This document shows positions 1 to 10,765 of a stretch of 64,000 nucleotides of DNA, piece by piece (the first letter of the stretch is position 1; each line of letters begins with the position of its first letter). The position numbers and the translations under genes are program-made. The stretch spans positions 1 to 64,000 of the forward strand of contig VWPU01004565.1 in the NCBI GenBank assembly GCA_013398955.1. The letters are read 5' to 3'. Source of the stretch: Callaeas wilsoni. Its lineage: Eukaryota > Chordata > Aves > Passeriformes > Callaeidae. A model generated the notes under the pieces. That model searched no databases, was not told the DNA's origin, and worked only from the letters and a program-made list of their open reading frames with translations.

Positions 1-246
1 CCTGAGGGGGCTCGCGCCTCTCCCGGCCCTCGGCAGGTGCCTCGGCGCCACCCTCAGCCCTCAGAGGACCCTCGAAGCTTCGCGCCTTTCCTTTGGCGCC
101 GCTGGTGGGACGTCGTGAGGGGCTCCAGCCCCCTCAGCTCCCTCAGCCTTCAGCAAACTCTGAAGGGATTTCGGCGCCTCAGCCAGGATCAGACCGTCGA
201 AGGCTTTCAGCCCGCTCAGCCCTCAGTATCCCGCGAAAAGAGGTAG
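1..246 (+). other. CpG-rich edge with open frame; possible first-exon end
   Basis: GC-rich sequence with several GGCGCC/GCGCC motifs and repeated CCCTCAG words changes abruptly to AT-richer DNA near 247. The frame from base 1 is open to a TAG at 244-246, and AAAAGAG followed by GTAGGC near 242 could be a 5' splice donor. It may be the edge of a CpG island with an untranslated or coding first exon cut by the window boundary. The protein reads as low-complexity and is not recognised. Confidence 0.25.
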
Positions 247-373
247 GCTTGAATTATTCCTTTTTAAATGTTTTTTGGGTGCTGAGCCCGCAGTGGGGCC
301 GGTGCACAAGCAGTTAGTGGAAATGAAAATAAAGAAAGGAATGGGGAAAGGCAGAGGGAGGGGGGATGATGTT

Positions 374-470
374 AAATCATGGAATGGTTTGGATTGGAAG
401 GGTCTGTCACTAGACTAGAATGCTCCAAGCCCCATCCAGCCTAACCCTGAACACTTGCAGGGATGCTGCC
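374..470 (-). mobile_element. CR1 LINE 3'-end fragment
   Basis: The AATCATGG start, the GGATTGGAAGGG block and the GCTCCAAGCCCCATCCAGCC block match the reverse complement of an avian CR1 3' terminus. It lacks the central GGGACACCTTCCACT segment, so it carries an internal deletion. Confidence 0.8.
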
Positions 471-471
471 T

Positions 472-1012
472 TCAAATTAATGAGGGATTTGGTTAATGAC
501 GGACTGTGGGGTTTTATTTGGAAATTAAGTAGGAAAAGGGCTAACCCAACTGCTACCCTGGCCCCAGTATTTTTCATTTTCCAATTTTAATCCTCTGGAT
601 TTTATACTGTTCCCATATGTCCCATTTTCAACATGCCACAGGAATTCCATGTGGACAATTGGCTGAGCAGTGGGGCCTTTGGCCACCTCAGAATTCACAG
701 GAAGCAGTTGGGAAGCTGAACTGCCCTATGAACATGGGGTGGGATGCTAAAAGTACAGGAATTAGCCAAAAAGTCACATCTTGAGGTTCCCGAGCTACAA
801 AAGGAATTTTTTCTGCTGTCCATAGACTTTAATATCAGGATAGCAAAATAAGAGACTCCATTTTGTTCTCATCTGGGGCTATGGTTGTGCCCGTTGCCAT
901 TCCTATAAAAATCCCTCAAAATCTGGCTTCATATAAATCCAGGACAAAAGTGAGTGTGCACATGATTGGTGGATTTATGGATTTGCAGATACACTTGGGA
1001 AATTTTATCGGA
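472..1012. other. Unique non-coding sequence
   Basis: AT-leaning DNA with only short open frames. No repeat family, splice-flanked exon or RNA gene was seen. Confidence 0.5.
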
Positions 1013-1018
1013 CTCCCC

Positions 1019-1105
1019 TTCCCTGGAAATGTCCATGGAAGGTGTCCCTGCCTGTGGCAGGACAGGACGATCCTTGAAATCCCAAACCATTCCCTGATTC
1101 TATGG
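1019..1105 (+). mobile_element. CR1 LINE 3'-end fragment
   Basis: AAGGTGTCCCTGCC, the TGGCAGG block and GATCCTTGAAATCCCAAACC run in CR1 sense and end at TTCCCTGATTCTATGG, the usual CR1 terminal motif. Only the last roughly 85 bases are present. Confidence 0.8.
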
Positions 1106-1106
1106 T

Positions 1107-1865
1107 GACTGTGAAAATTGGTTGATTAGTGTTGTGGAGCTGCAGGAGCTGATGCCATGAACGTGTTCTGGAGCTGCCGCACCGGGTTTTGTGATGAAAT
1201 GGAAGTGGAACAAAGTTGCACTTGGTAAATTTCATAGGACAAAGCCCCAGATCACCCCGAGTGTTTGTTTCTCCACCTCCCGAAAATAAACAAGTGGGAA
1301 AATGGAGAAAAAAACCCTTGTAATTTCAGTGCAGCTTCTCCCGTTGTGCTTCCTTGTTCTGGAGTCAACATGAGGCTAGTTCTGGTTAGAGGGGACCTTA
1401 AACTTGCTGATTTCAGTGCAGCTTGACAAAGAATGTGTTTCCTCTGTTGCCTCAGAAGTACGGTGGATTTTCATGGAAGGGTACTGCTGGAGGTGGGAAA
1501 ATATTCTTCTGTACTTGTCTGAGTTCCGATTAAAATTTGGTTTATTTTCTAATTCCCTGATGAAATAGGATGTTTGATTTCAATTAAAGTGAAATGTCAT
1601 CATTTTCGGTGGTACTAATGGATATGGAATACTGCAGTACATTAGGGAGAAAACAGTGGATTTGGGAAAAGGCCAAGAGGTGCAGGGGATGTAAAGAGAT
1701 TTTCCATGTATTTTCAATTTTTGTAATGGGCATATGTAGGTCATTATGGAAATCCATGGGTTGCGATGACAGGAATACAGAAAGTACAATAAAGCAATCT
1801 CCTAGCAAGATTTCAGCAGGAATTGTTCATATTTCCTAAAGAACCAGCAGCTGGAAAAATGTTTG
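1107..1865. other. Unique non-coding sequence
   Basis: AT-rich DNA with short accidental frames on both strands around 1580-1840. Nothing resembling an exon, RNA gene or known repeat. Confidence 0.5.
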
Positions 1866-1866
1866 G

Positions 1867-2007
1867 CTGGGGCTTGGAGTAACCTGGGCTGGTGGAACGT
1901 GTCCCTGGCCATGGCAGGGAGATGATCCTTGAAATCCCTTGCTCCAAGCCTCTTCCAGCCCAGCCCTGAGCAATTCCAGAGCTGGGGCATCCACAGCTTC
2001 TCTGGGA
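1867..2007. mobile_element. Two CR1 3'-end pieces in opposite orientation
   Basis: 1867-1940 reads in CR1 sense (GGGGCTTGGAGTAACCTGGG, then GATGATCCTTGAAATCCCTT). 1941-2007 continues at once in the opposite sense (GCTCCAAGCC, CCAGCCCAGCCCTGAG, CACAGCTTCTCTGGG). The join lacks the terminal repeats of either piece, suggesting insertion into, or recombination with, an older copy. Confidence 0.7.
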
Positions 2008-2040
2008 ATATCATCCCGAGCAACCCTCTGGGAGAGTTTA

Positions 2041-2874
2041 TGAGCTTTAACAGTTTATTCCCCCGAATGGTATTCTTTAAATTATTGAGCCTTCTTTGAA
2101 GTCTCTCCACTGTTGGCAAAAATTTGTTGTTGTTCTTGTTATAAATGCTTTTATATCTTATTTTCTATCTTATTTTGTTTATGACTGTTTGTTATTGAGC
2201 CTGGTCCCGTCGATTCGGGGGGATCCTCGGGTTGGATCCTGTGCGCTGCCATCCGTCGCTCGTCCTTATAATTGAATTAAAAGCTGCTGTAAAAAATACA
2301 TGGGAATAAGAATAGGAGCGGGATGAAGAAGGAAATAATTGGGGGAATGCGTGGTGCTTGGATTAGTTATTGTCCCAATTAGCTGCCTGAATTAGCTCCT
2401 TGACAAGGAAAACAAGGGAAGCATAAAGGGCTATCGGTGACAAGGCCAGTTTTTAGGGAAGCTGCTCCTCTAAGTGTATTATGGTTGCAATATAAAGAGC
2501 TGCAGGTTTCAGTTAAATGGATTTTGATTCTGCTTCTTTTCCTAACAGTAGATTTGTTTCACTTCCATATTAATCTCCTTTTATTAAACCATAGAAATTC
2601 CAACCTTTGTTTTTCTGGGAGCAGCCTAGGACATAATCTAACTTTACAGAAAAATACAAATGTTTGTGCTTAGTAAAGAGATTGAGGTTGGATTTAAATC
2701 CTGTGAACTGGGCATACAATTTTGTCATTTCCAGGTCTAGGAGAAGTTGATTATTTGGAATGAGCATGAGGAAGGAAATGATACTTGAACTAATTTTTAT
2801 GGCAAACTGGTTTCAATGTTTGGGGGGGAATCAAATTCCTTTTTAAAGTAACGGCCTCAGGCTATTCCACAGGA
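2041..2874. other. AT-rich sequence with LTR-like patch near 2130-2300
   Basis: Mostly AT-rich unique DNA. Around 2200-2270 a CpG-rich patch (GAGCCTGGTCCCGTCGATTC, GGGGGGATCC) follows a T-rich TATAAA-containing stretch and precedes an A-rich tail. This resembles the R-U5 part of a solo retroviral LTR, but no TG/CA ends, primer-binding site or viral genes were found. Confidence 0.25.
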
Positions 2875-3082
2875 GGCTCAGGCTGGACATCAGGAGGAAT
2901 TTCTCCATGGAATGGGTGGTCAGGCATAGGAATGGGCTGCCCAGGGAGGCTCAGGGTGGACATCAGGAGGAATTTCTCCATGGAATGGGTGGTCAGGCAT
3001 AGGAATGGGCTGCCCAGGGAGGGGTGGAGTCCCCATCCCTGGAGGTGTCCAAGGGACCAGGAGCACCTAGATGTGGCAATAT
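2875..3082 (+). mobile_element. CR1 3'-end fragment with internal tandem duplication
   Basis: TCTCCATGGAATGGGTGGTC, GGCTGCCCAGGGAGG and CCCCATCCCTGGAGGTGTCC are the sense-strand CR1 3' region. The section starting GGCTCAGG is present twice in a row with a 73-base period (about 2875-2947 and 2948-3020), nearly identical between copies. Only the second copy continues into the CR1 terminus. Confidence 0.85.
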
Positions 3083-4180
3083 TTGTGCCAGTGTTTCTTT
3101 TTCCTTCAGATAATCCATTGTGTGGGATGAAATCGCTATTCCTGCAAATGTTTTAAGAATTAGAAATTCAGTCAGCACTCGGTTTTCAAAGTGGCTCTGC
3201 TGAAAAAAATAACATAGGACACAAACGGAGCTCCAAGACTGGCTGTTTCTGAGAGGAGCATACAATCCAAGGAAATGGCAGTGCCGAATCACTTGGGAAA
3301 CCCTAAAAATTACTGACATAGTACACCCAAACCTACTGAATTAAATTAAATTAAGTGAATGCCCATTGTGACTTGGGGGTGGGAAGAGGCTGGGTGTGAG
3401 GTCAGCCGGAGAAGCCGTGGCTGTCCCCTGCTCAGGGCCAGGCTTGGAGCAGCCCGGGCTGCTGGAAGTGCCAGCAGAGGTCTGGTTGGAGCTTGCAGAC
3501 ATTCCAGTTGGAGCACGGGAGACACAGACGTGTTTCTGCGCTGTCTCTGGGCTGCCTCGCACACACGAGACAGGAACACGGGCAGGAACACGGGATCTCC
3601 CTCCCTTAGGAAGAGCTGCAGACGCAGCCTCGGAACCTCCGACTGCAGCGTTCTCTCGCTCCTTGTTGGGCACTAGATGTAATAAGTAAATCTCTAATAA
3701 TAGTTTAGAAGCAGTCGTGGAAATGTGTGGAGTTCTCCCTGAAAGCTCCTGTTCCCCAGCAGGAATTCTAGGGCCTTGCTCGGCTCCATTGATTTTGTTG
3801 CCTGTAGAAGCGGTTGCAAAGAAATGAGGGATTAGGGGAAAAAAAAGCCTGAGAGGGAGGGAACACAAAGCCAAACTGCATCTGGCCCGTGCAAAGGATC
3901 CTTGCATCCCAAATGTTCTCCTTGTCATTGTGAATTTTGAGTCACAAGTGGGATATTTTCAATAATTGGGATCATCCCAGCGACTGTGTAACGGCATGGG
4001 GAATATTGAATTGCTCATCCTCACCCAGGGCAGTACTCGGGAGCTCTTGGGTTCCGTGGGGAATCACAGGGACACAGCTGGCGTGCACATTCCCAATGGA
4101 TCTGCCAAGCTCCAGGCTCCTCCGTGGTCCTTTTTGCACATCCCTTTCCAAGGGAATAATGCTTGGTGCTACCTGCCGAG
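3083..4180. other. Unique non-coding sequence
   Basis: The 3360-3680 part is moderately GC-rich with overlapping open frames on both strands, none resembling a known protein. The remainder is ordinary AT-leaning DNA. Confidence 0.5.
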
Positions 4181-4330
4181 TCATGGAGTCATGGAATGGT
4201 TCGGGTTGGAAGGGACCCTAAAGATCACCTCGTTCCACCCCGTGCCACGGGCAGGGACACCTTCCACTGTCCCAGGGTGCCCCATGCTCTGTCCAGCCTG
4301 GCCTTGGACACTGCCGGGGCTAAGGGCGTT
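4181..4330 (-). mobile_element. CR1 LINE 3'-end fragment
   Basis: TCATGGAATGGTTCGGGTTG, GGGCAGGGACACCTTCCACT and GTCCAGCCTGGCCTTGGACA occur in the correct antisense order of a CR1 3' end, about 150 bases long and little diverged. Confidence 0.9.
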
Positions 4331-4345
4331 CAAGCCCAGGCTGGA

Positions 4346-4873
4346 TGAGGCTGGAGTCAGGGATTTACACCAGCTGAGCATCCAACTGTGTAGTAAAGGA
4401 GGATCGTGTATTATAGAACTCAGCTGACATGGAGCTTGCCTCCTGTGCTGCCCACCCTTGGAAGGGACACGGCCTCGCCTCAGTGTGTGCTCCGTGGCTG
4501 CCTTGGGAAAGGTGCAGCAGCCAGGAGATCCGTAGGATGGGGCTTTCCAGGTCTGCTCTGAGGCTCCAGATGAAACATCTGATATTGCTGAGCTTAATTC
4601 GAGTCCGTCCAAAGCTAAGATGCCTCCAGCTGGCATCTCCCGGCACTCAGGGCTGGTTCTTGCTTGCAGTCGCCGCCTGAGAAAGCCTCTCCCTGCTGAG
4701 TACACAATGATCCTGCAAATCAGCAGGAATGCCTGCCATCGGCTCAGGTCCTTCCCGAGTGCCACGGCTCCTGCATCCCAAAACGGAGACAGCCTGGAAC
4801 GTCAGATGCCTCGAGCCAGTGGTGGCTGGGTGAAGGGTGGCTGGCTCAGGGGATCTTTGCTGGGGTGAGCTCA
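4346..4873. other. Unique non-coding sequence
   Basis: GC-moderate DNA with short frames in all phases. No splice-bounded exon or repeat recognised. Confidence 0.5.
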
Positions 4874-4876
4874 CCC

Positions 4877-5036
4877 CGAGCAGCTGGGGCTGCCCCTGGA
4901 TCCCTGGAAGTGTCCAAGGCCAGGCTGGACAGCGCTCGGAGCAGTCTGGGATAGTGAGAGGTGTCCCTGCCCGTGGCAGGGGTGGAATGAGATGAGCTTT
5001 AAGGTCCTTCCGATCCAAACCCTTCTGGGATTCGGA
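4877..5036 (+). mobile_element. CR1 LINE 3'-end fragment
   Basis: GGGGCTGCCCCTGGATCCCT, GTCCAAGGCCAGGCTGGACA and GAGATGAGCTTTAAGGTCC run in CR1 sense to a degenerate TTCTGGGATTCGG end. Confidence 0.9.
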
Positions 5037-5042
5037 GATTTT

Positions 5043-7081
5043 AATTTCATCACCAGGAAGCACGAGGAAGGTGAGGGGTCAGGGGAGGAAGAGGAGTGAG
5101 GCAGGGCGGGGAAGTAAAGCTGTGTTTCCCGCATGGATAACTCCCCAGCAATCTGCTGGAGGAGGGATTTGTCCCCTCCTGAAACCCCAAACCAGCCTCA
5201 TTTGAATTTGCCAAGCACCTGTGAGAGAATGCAGCTGCAAGGCCCTGGGAAAACAATGGGAACTGTGACAGTTCATTAATATAAGGCAGCCCCGAGATTT
5301 ATTTGGGAAAGCCATTGATACAGAATGCCACCGGAGGACAAGCGGCATTCCCGAGGTATGCCAGGGAGCAGCTAGCTAGGGCTGTGGATGTGTGTGTGCG
5401 TCATGTAGACCCCAGTTTGGGAACTGGGACAGCTTACTGGGTCTGTCACACAGCAGAACAAATGGAGGAGGACCGATTGCTTCAGCATTTCCTTCCCTTA
5501 TTTTTTACTCCATATTCATTTGATGGGTTGAGATTTTTCCTTGTTTCCTTTTTTTTTTTTTTTTTTTTTTNTGTAGTTTGCTCTGGCTATTTTTTTTCTG
5601 ATGAAGCAAGGGTTTGGAAAGTGCAGGCAGCATTTCAAACTGTGATCTGCACAGATGGGAATGAAGGAACATTCTCCAGGCGAAAATTGTTCTCGGAGAC
5701 ATTTGGATTGAGCAGGATTTGTCTCTGTGAGAGGTGGAACATCCTGGTTTCCAACAAGAGGGTGCCTGGGCAGCGCGAGGCTGGTGGTGGGCACAGAGCA
5801 GGGGACGCCTCCCACGAGCCGGTGCCCAGCCGGTGGGCCCAGCCCAGCCTGACCTCCCGTGGCAGAGGCACAGTGCGAGGCACAGTAATCCCTGGAAAGA
5901 GCTGTCCCATGGAAAAATGCTCAGGATCAGGCTGCTGAGGTGGTTTAGTGGTGGTGTGTCCTTACAAACCTTGCTGCTTTTAATGAGTTTGAGGTGTCTG
6001 TGTAGCCCGGCGCTTGATGAAGAGTTTCTGTCACCACAGCCAGCAGTTACAAATGACGGGGCGGGCGGGGATGGACTGGGCAAATCCAAAACAATTTGCT
6101 TTGCATAGATTAGCGGCTCCTAAAGAGATCCCACTTTAATCTGGGAGAGATTTTCACAGAGTCCGGGGTGCAGTATCAGGGAGAGGCTTTGCTGCCCACG
6201 TCTTGTGTTTTCCCCCACTTCCCTCCTGTCTTCCCTCCTCCCCCTTTTTGTTTCCAAACTGAATTTCCTGATTTCCAGATGCAACTGCAATATAACGTGG
6301 AAATAAAAGCAGGCAGTTAAATTGTCGGAGCCCATAATCTCTCCCGAAGAAAAAGGGTGGATCATCCAACTCCATTTTCCTGCTTATGGGTCCCTGTTGC
6401 TGTACTGGTGGTAAATACACGAGGAACTCAGCTCATCAAATTTTTAAGCACAGGATGCACAAAGGAAGCTCCAGAGTGTCTGGAAAAGCTCGTGGCATCG
6501 GTCAAAGGCAGCTCTTGGGGCTGAGGCGTCGCCAGCTCCCCATTCATCACCACTTCCCTTCCATCCCTGCATTCCTTTTGTTCTCTAAACCCTAAATTTC
6601 CATGGTTTAATTTTCTTCCTCTCCTAGAATGGCTTTGCAAATGCTTAGCCTTAAGTAATAGTCAGTAAAGGCGAATTACCTTAAATCAAGCAAGGGTTAT
6701 CTAATTTAGAAAATAGGAAATAGAGAGAAAATCAAACTAAATGAAATGCAAACAGGATAATTCATATCTAATCCATGGGCTTGCTCAACAGGAGGAGTCT
6801 TTTAGTTGTGTTCAGTTGAGTGTCTGTTCGTAGCACAACTTGCAGGTCTTTGAGTCCAAACCAATAACCTGTTTAGGCCCTGCACTCCCAAAATCCTAAG
6901 AAAATGGGATTTTTCGTGTCCATTTTTGCTTTCAGTGTAGTATCTCCAGCTGAGCTGCTCCTTCCTCAGTTTCCCTCACTGCTTTCATTGGCACACATGC
7001 ACTGACCTGTACTTTTTATAAGCACAAGGAGACGGGATAGTGCCAGGGCAGATATTCCTGCCCCATCTAGATGAGGCAGTC
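5043..7081. other. Unique sequence with AT-rich island near 6640-6800
   Basis: No gene seen. It contains the poly-T tract with the ambiguous base listed separately. The 6640-6800 part is AT-rich with AATTACC and TCTAATTT words typical of homeodomain-rich non-coding elements, but without other support. Confidence 0.35.
5549..5571. repeat. Poly-T tract with unresolved base
   Basis: Twenty-two T residues run directly into the single N of the window at 5571. This is a homopolymer where read length or consensus was uncertain, so its true length is not known. The open frames that cross it are unreliable. Confidence 0.9.
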
Positions 7082-7303
7082 CATAGAATCCCACACTGGC
7101 TGGGTGAGGAGGGACTTAAAGATCAGCTCCTTCCACCCAGGGACACCTCCCACTGTCCCAGGCTGCTCCCAGCCCCATCCAGCCTGGCCTTGGGCACTGC
7201 CGGAGATCCAGGGGCAGCCCCGGCTGCTCTGGGCACCCTGTGCCAGGGCCTGCCCACCCTCCCAGGGAAGAATTTCCTCCCAGTATCCCATCCAAACCTG
7301 CCC
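7082..7303 (-). mobile_element. CR1 LINE 3'-end fragment, longer
   Basis: Antisense CR1 order: terminal CCATAGAATCCC, GGGACACCTCCCACTGTCCC, CATCCAGCCTGGCCTTGGGC, CCCTGTGCCAGGGCCTGCCC, then GAAGAATTTCCTCCCAGTAT. It reaches further into the element (about 220 bases) than most copies here. Confidence 0.9.
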
Positions 7304-7650
7304 AGTTTCTCCACCCTGTGGGTCTCTTCCCTGCCTTTTTATTAATATGCAATGCACCGCCGTCCCCCGGATTAATGAAGCTTATTACAGGATCCTGCTA
7401 GAAAGCTTTCCAACTTCCTTCCAATTAACACTGGGTGCTTCAGAGGAATCCTCGGAATACGGGGAGGTGTTTGGCAATTGCACAGCACCTTTTTTTCAGG
7501 CAACTTCACTTAAGATGTCCTTGTTAGATTAAAGACTCCTCAGATGCTGATTACCCCCTCCGGGCGGGTTCTTCATTGTTCTCCACACACAGGAGTTGGT
7601 TTATATATTTTATTTAGGGTACAGCTTAGAAGGATCATCTCGGTTTATGG
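7304..7650. other. Unique non-coding sequence
   Basis: Includes AT-rich parts around 7340-7420 and 7500-7560. No exon or repeat family recognised. Confidence 0.45.
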
Positions 7651-7787
7651 TGGAACCATGGAATAGTTTGGGTTGGAAGGGACCTCAAAGCTCATCCCAT
7701 TCCACCCCCTGCCACAGGCAGGGACACCTTCCACTACCCAGGCTGCTCCAAGCCCTGTCCAAGCTGGCCTTGGACACTGCCGGGAAA
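7651..7787 (-). mobile_element. CR1 LINE 3'-end fragment
   Basis: Begins TGGAACCATGGAATAG, followed by GGTTGGAAGGGACCTCAAAG, GGCAGGGACACCTTCCACTA and GGCCTTGGACACTGCC in antisense CR1 order. Confidence 0.9.
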
Positions 7788-8066
7788 GGGGAGTCCACTC
7801 AGATAAGGGAATTTTAGATTGGCACATGAGAAAATGGACTGGGAGCTCCCCCTGCCATCCTGCAGGATGGAACCTGGCATAGGCTGGTTCCAAACAAAGG
7901 AGAACTTTCCCAGCAATGCAGCTGCACCGTCGTGCCTGCTGCTGAGCTGCTCCGGTGTGTGCTCCGGAGAGCTTTCCCTGAGAATTCCAGTAGGAAAGGC
8001 AGGAAAGGCATCCCCGTGATCCGCTCGGGTGAGGGGGTTTCCAGCACCTAATTCCTGGTCAGTTAT

Positions 8067-8200
8067 TCAAGGCCAGGTTCGACGGGGTTTGGAGCAACCT
8101 GGGGTAGTGGAAGGTGTCCCTGCCCGTGGCAGGGGGTGGAATGTGACGATCCTTAAAACCCCTTCCAACCCAAACCATTCCGGAATTCATTCTGGGATTC
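8067..8200 (+). mobile_element. CR1 LINE 3'-end fragment
   Basis: TCAAGGCCAGGTTCGACGGG, GTGGAAGGTGTCCCTGCCCG and CTTCCAACCCAAACCATTCC lead to a duplicated GGAATTC/GGGATTC terminus. Confidence 0.9.
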
Positions 8201-9330
8201 CATAGCCTTCTCCGCACCAAAGCCTGTAGCCAGGATTTTTGGTCCCGTTTCCATCCCGGTGGTTCCCAAGCGACACCTTGCACCTGATGGTAAAATGAGG
8301 ACAGTGCTGGCTTGTGCCGTCCGTGGATGGAGGCACCTGGCACCCCTGAGCTCCTCAGTGCAGGCAGGAGCACAGCCCTGCTCCCCAGGAGCCAGAGCGC
8401 TGCTCCAACCCAGCCTTCCTTCCCCTTCTCCCGGTTTTCCCACACATTCTGAAGAATTCCCAATGACTCCTTTTCCAGTGAAACGCTAACAATGAGACTC
8501 TTTCAAGGTTAGCACTAAGCACAGTTTGGGCAAACGAGCAGACTATTGGGGAGGCTTCATTCCGCTGTGGCAATTAAGAAGGAATATCAGCAGGTCACAT
8601 CTTGCTTCCGGTGCATCGGGAATTATTTTGCCGTGGAGTTTGAAAGAAGCAGGATTGGGATTGTAGTTGGTATTTAAAGCAAACAAACCTATCTATTAAA
8701 TGAGACTGCGGAATGGGGCACGAAAGTAAAACCGAGACCGTTAAATTACAGATAAAGGGGGAAGAGTCCAAATTTTCCCAAATGTTCTCGTTTTCCGTTT
8801 TTTTCCTAACGACCGTCGTTATATTTTGATGTGGTTAATAATACAGCAGAGGTTAAATGAAACATGAAAAAGGGCTGTACATTAAAATTGAGATAACTCT
8901 TCCTTCAGTGAAGTGGAACCCAGCAGATGTAGCTGCACACTGTAATTGCTGCCTGTTTCCTGTCACTCTGATTAAGTTGCATTGTCCCTGCTCCAAGTGT
9001 AGGAATCAGTGGCTTCCCATAGGGCACAGCATGGGACAACTGGCTTCGGCAGGCAAATGACTCTGTGCACCTCCTGCTTGTCCTGGTAATGGTATAGACA
9101 CACAATATCCATTGATGAATCCTAAAATCAATAGGCTGTGCAGTGGGAGAGGCTCCGGGGCTTCCACGGGAGAGGCACTCCAGTCAAGGGCTGTGATTTT
9201 GGGATCAGTTCAGTTCCCCATTTCAGGAGGCCAGATAAGCCCAGGGCCTGGCTGCTGTGTTAATTCTGGTTCTCAGGAGTTACTCTGCACCTTCTAGTGT
9301 TGTTCTGCTCCTCGTTCCAAAGCCATGGGA
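8201..9330. other. Unique sequence, AT-rich 8570-8960
   Basis: The AT-rich middle holds TTAAATTACAG, GGTTAATAATACAG and ACTCTGATTAAG words suggestive of a regulatory element. No coding signal. Confidence 0.3.
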
Positions 9331-9490
9331 TCCCAGAGTCATGGGATGGGCGGGGTTGGAAGGGAATTTAAGGACCTCTCAGTTGCCCCCCTCTGCGGGC
9401 CCACCTTCCACTAGACCAAGTTGCTTCAAGCCCTGTCCAGCCTGGCCTTGAGCACTTCCAGGGATGGGAAGTCCACAGCCTCTCTGTGCA
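9331..9490 (-). mobile_element. CR1 LINE 3'-end fragment
   Basis: TCCCAGAGTCATGGGATGGG, GGGGTTGGAAGGGAATTTAA, CACCTTCCACTAGACC and CTGTCCAGCCTGGCCTTGAG in antisense CR1 order. More diverged than its neighbours. Confidence 0.85.
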
Positions 9491-9881
9491 GAAAGTCTCA
9501 CATTGTTCGCTCTGTTCCCAATTATCCACGTTTTCCCTGCGGGAACAAATCCCTGCTCATGGGATTGAACCGTACGGTAAAATCCAGGACCTGCGTGGGG
9601 AACGCGCGGCCAGATTCCAGCTGCCAGGAATTGCAGGAGATCCACTGAACCCAGTGGGGTTACTCTGATTTCCAGCAGCTGTTGGACTTGCTGGAGAGGT
9701 CCAGAAAGTGCTTTTTCCACGTGATTCCATTCGGAAAGAACGGGATGTGCCTCGTTCAGCTGAGCCTTGCCCTACTTTTGTTCCAGAGTCATTCCGCTGC
9801 TGTCGTTCCACTGTGACATCACCACAGAGCAAGGCAGGCTCTGCCTGCAGAACCCCCTCAAAGGTGACACCCAGCAGAGCA

Positions 9882-10170
9882 GTGGAATCATGGAATTCCT
9901 TAGGCTGGAAAAGCCCCCTAATACCATCGAGTGCCCCCGTTCCCCAGCACTGCCAAGGCCATTGCTAACCCTGTCCCCAAGTGCCACATCCACATGGCTT
10001 TAAATCCCCCCGGGGATGGGGGGCAGCTGTGCCAGGGCTGGACAGCCCTTTCCAAGAGGAAGTTTTCCCTAATATCCAACCTAAACCTCCCCTGCTGTAA
10101 CTTGAGGCTGCTTCCCCTTGTCCTGCCACTTGTTAACTGGGAGAAGGGACAGACCCCTATGGAGTTACCC
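9882..10170 (-). mobile_element. CR1 3'-end fragment, second subfamily type
   Basis: The element opens with AATCATGGAATTCCTTAGGC, then TGTCCCCAAGTGCCACATCC, GGACAGCCCTTTCCAAGAGG and TTCCCTAATATCCAACCTAA. The CCAAGTGCCACATCCACA block marks a different CR1 3' subfamily from the GGGACACCTTCCACT type. At nearly 290 bases it is one of the longest copies in the window. Confidence 0.88.
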
Positions 10171-10381
10171 ACTCCTTCAGCACCCTTATCCCCCTGCAAG
10201 CCTGAATCCCAGCTTAGAGGAATATTTGGAGCTTCGAGGCAGTGTGGGCTGATGCATCCCTGAGAATTTTTTGGTGGCTGAGGAACTGAAATGTTTTGCA
10301 TCCTGAGTCATCAAATGAGCATCAGCTAGGCAGGAGGGCTGTGGATTATGATTTGGGATTTAGGCATCTCTCCCCTCCAAG

Positions 10382-10537
10382 GCTGTGGCTGCCCCTGGAT
10401 CCCCGGCAGTGTCCAAGGGCGGGTTGGATGGAGCTCGGAGCAGCCTGGGATAGTGAAAGGTGTCCCTGCCCATGGCAGGGGGTGGGATGAGATGGGCTTT
10501 AAGGGCCCTCCCTGCCCAACCCATTCTGGGATTCCAG
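10382..10537 (+). mobile_element. CR1 LINE 3'-end fragment
   Basis: CTGTGGCTGCCCCTGGATCC, GGGCGGGTTGGATGGAGCTC, GAAAGGTGTCCCTGCCCATG and GGGATGAGATGGGCTTTAAG in CR1 sense, ending TTCTGGGATTCC. Confidence 0.9.
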
Positions 10538-10584
10538 GATTCTCTAAAATCCCATTTTGTCGGGTTAATCCCCAGTTGGATCTG

Positions 10585-10765
10585 GGGCCTTGCTTTCTAA
10601 AAATGGAAATTAATATTAAAAGTCGTTCCTTAACACATGTTTATTTTCTAATTTATAGAATATACCTATTACACTCTCCAGACACATGTGCTTGATTATA
10701 ATGATTATCATATGTATTTTCCAAGGCACTCATCACCATAATATCAAATGTCATTAGAGAAATTA
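10585..10765. promoter_or_regulatory. AT-rich candidate conserved non-coding element
   Basis: An island rich in TAAT and ATTA words (TTAATATTAA, TTGATTATAATGATTATCAT, GTCATTAG), with no repeat-family signature and no open frame of note. Composition resembles developmental enhancers, but conservation is untested. Confidence 0.3.

Noticed and set aside
2203..2275. Possible tRNA-like GTCGATTC loop
   Set aside because: No acceptor-stem pairing, anticodon arm or B-box in proper spacing.
5303..5938. 211-codon frame
   Set aside because: Crosses the poly-T tract and the unresolved base at 5571, so the frame is not reliable.
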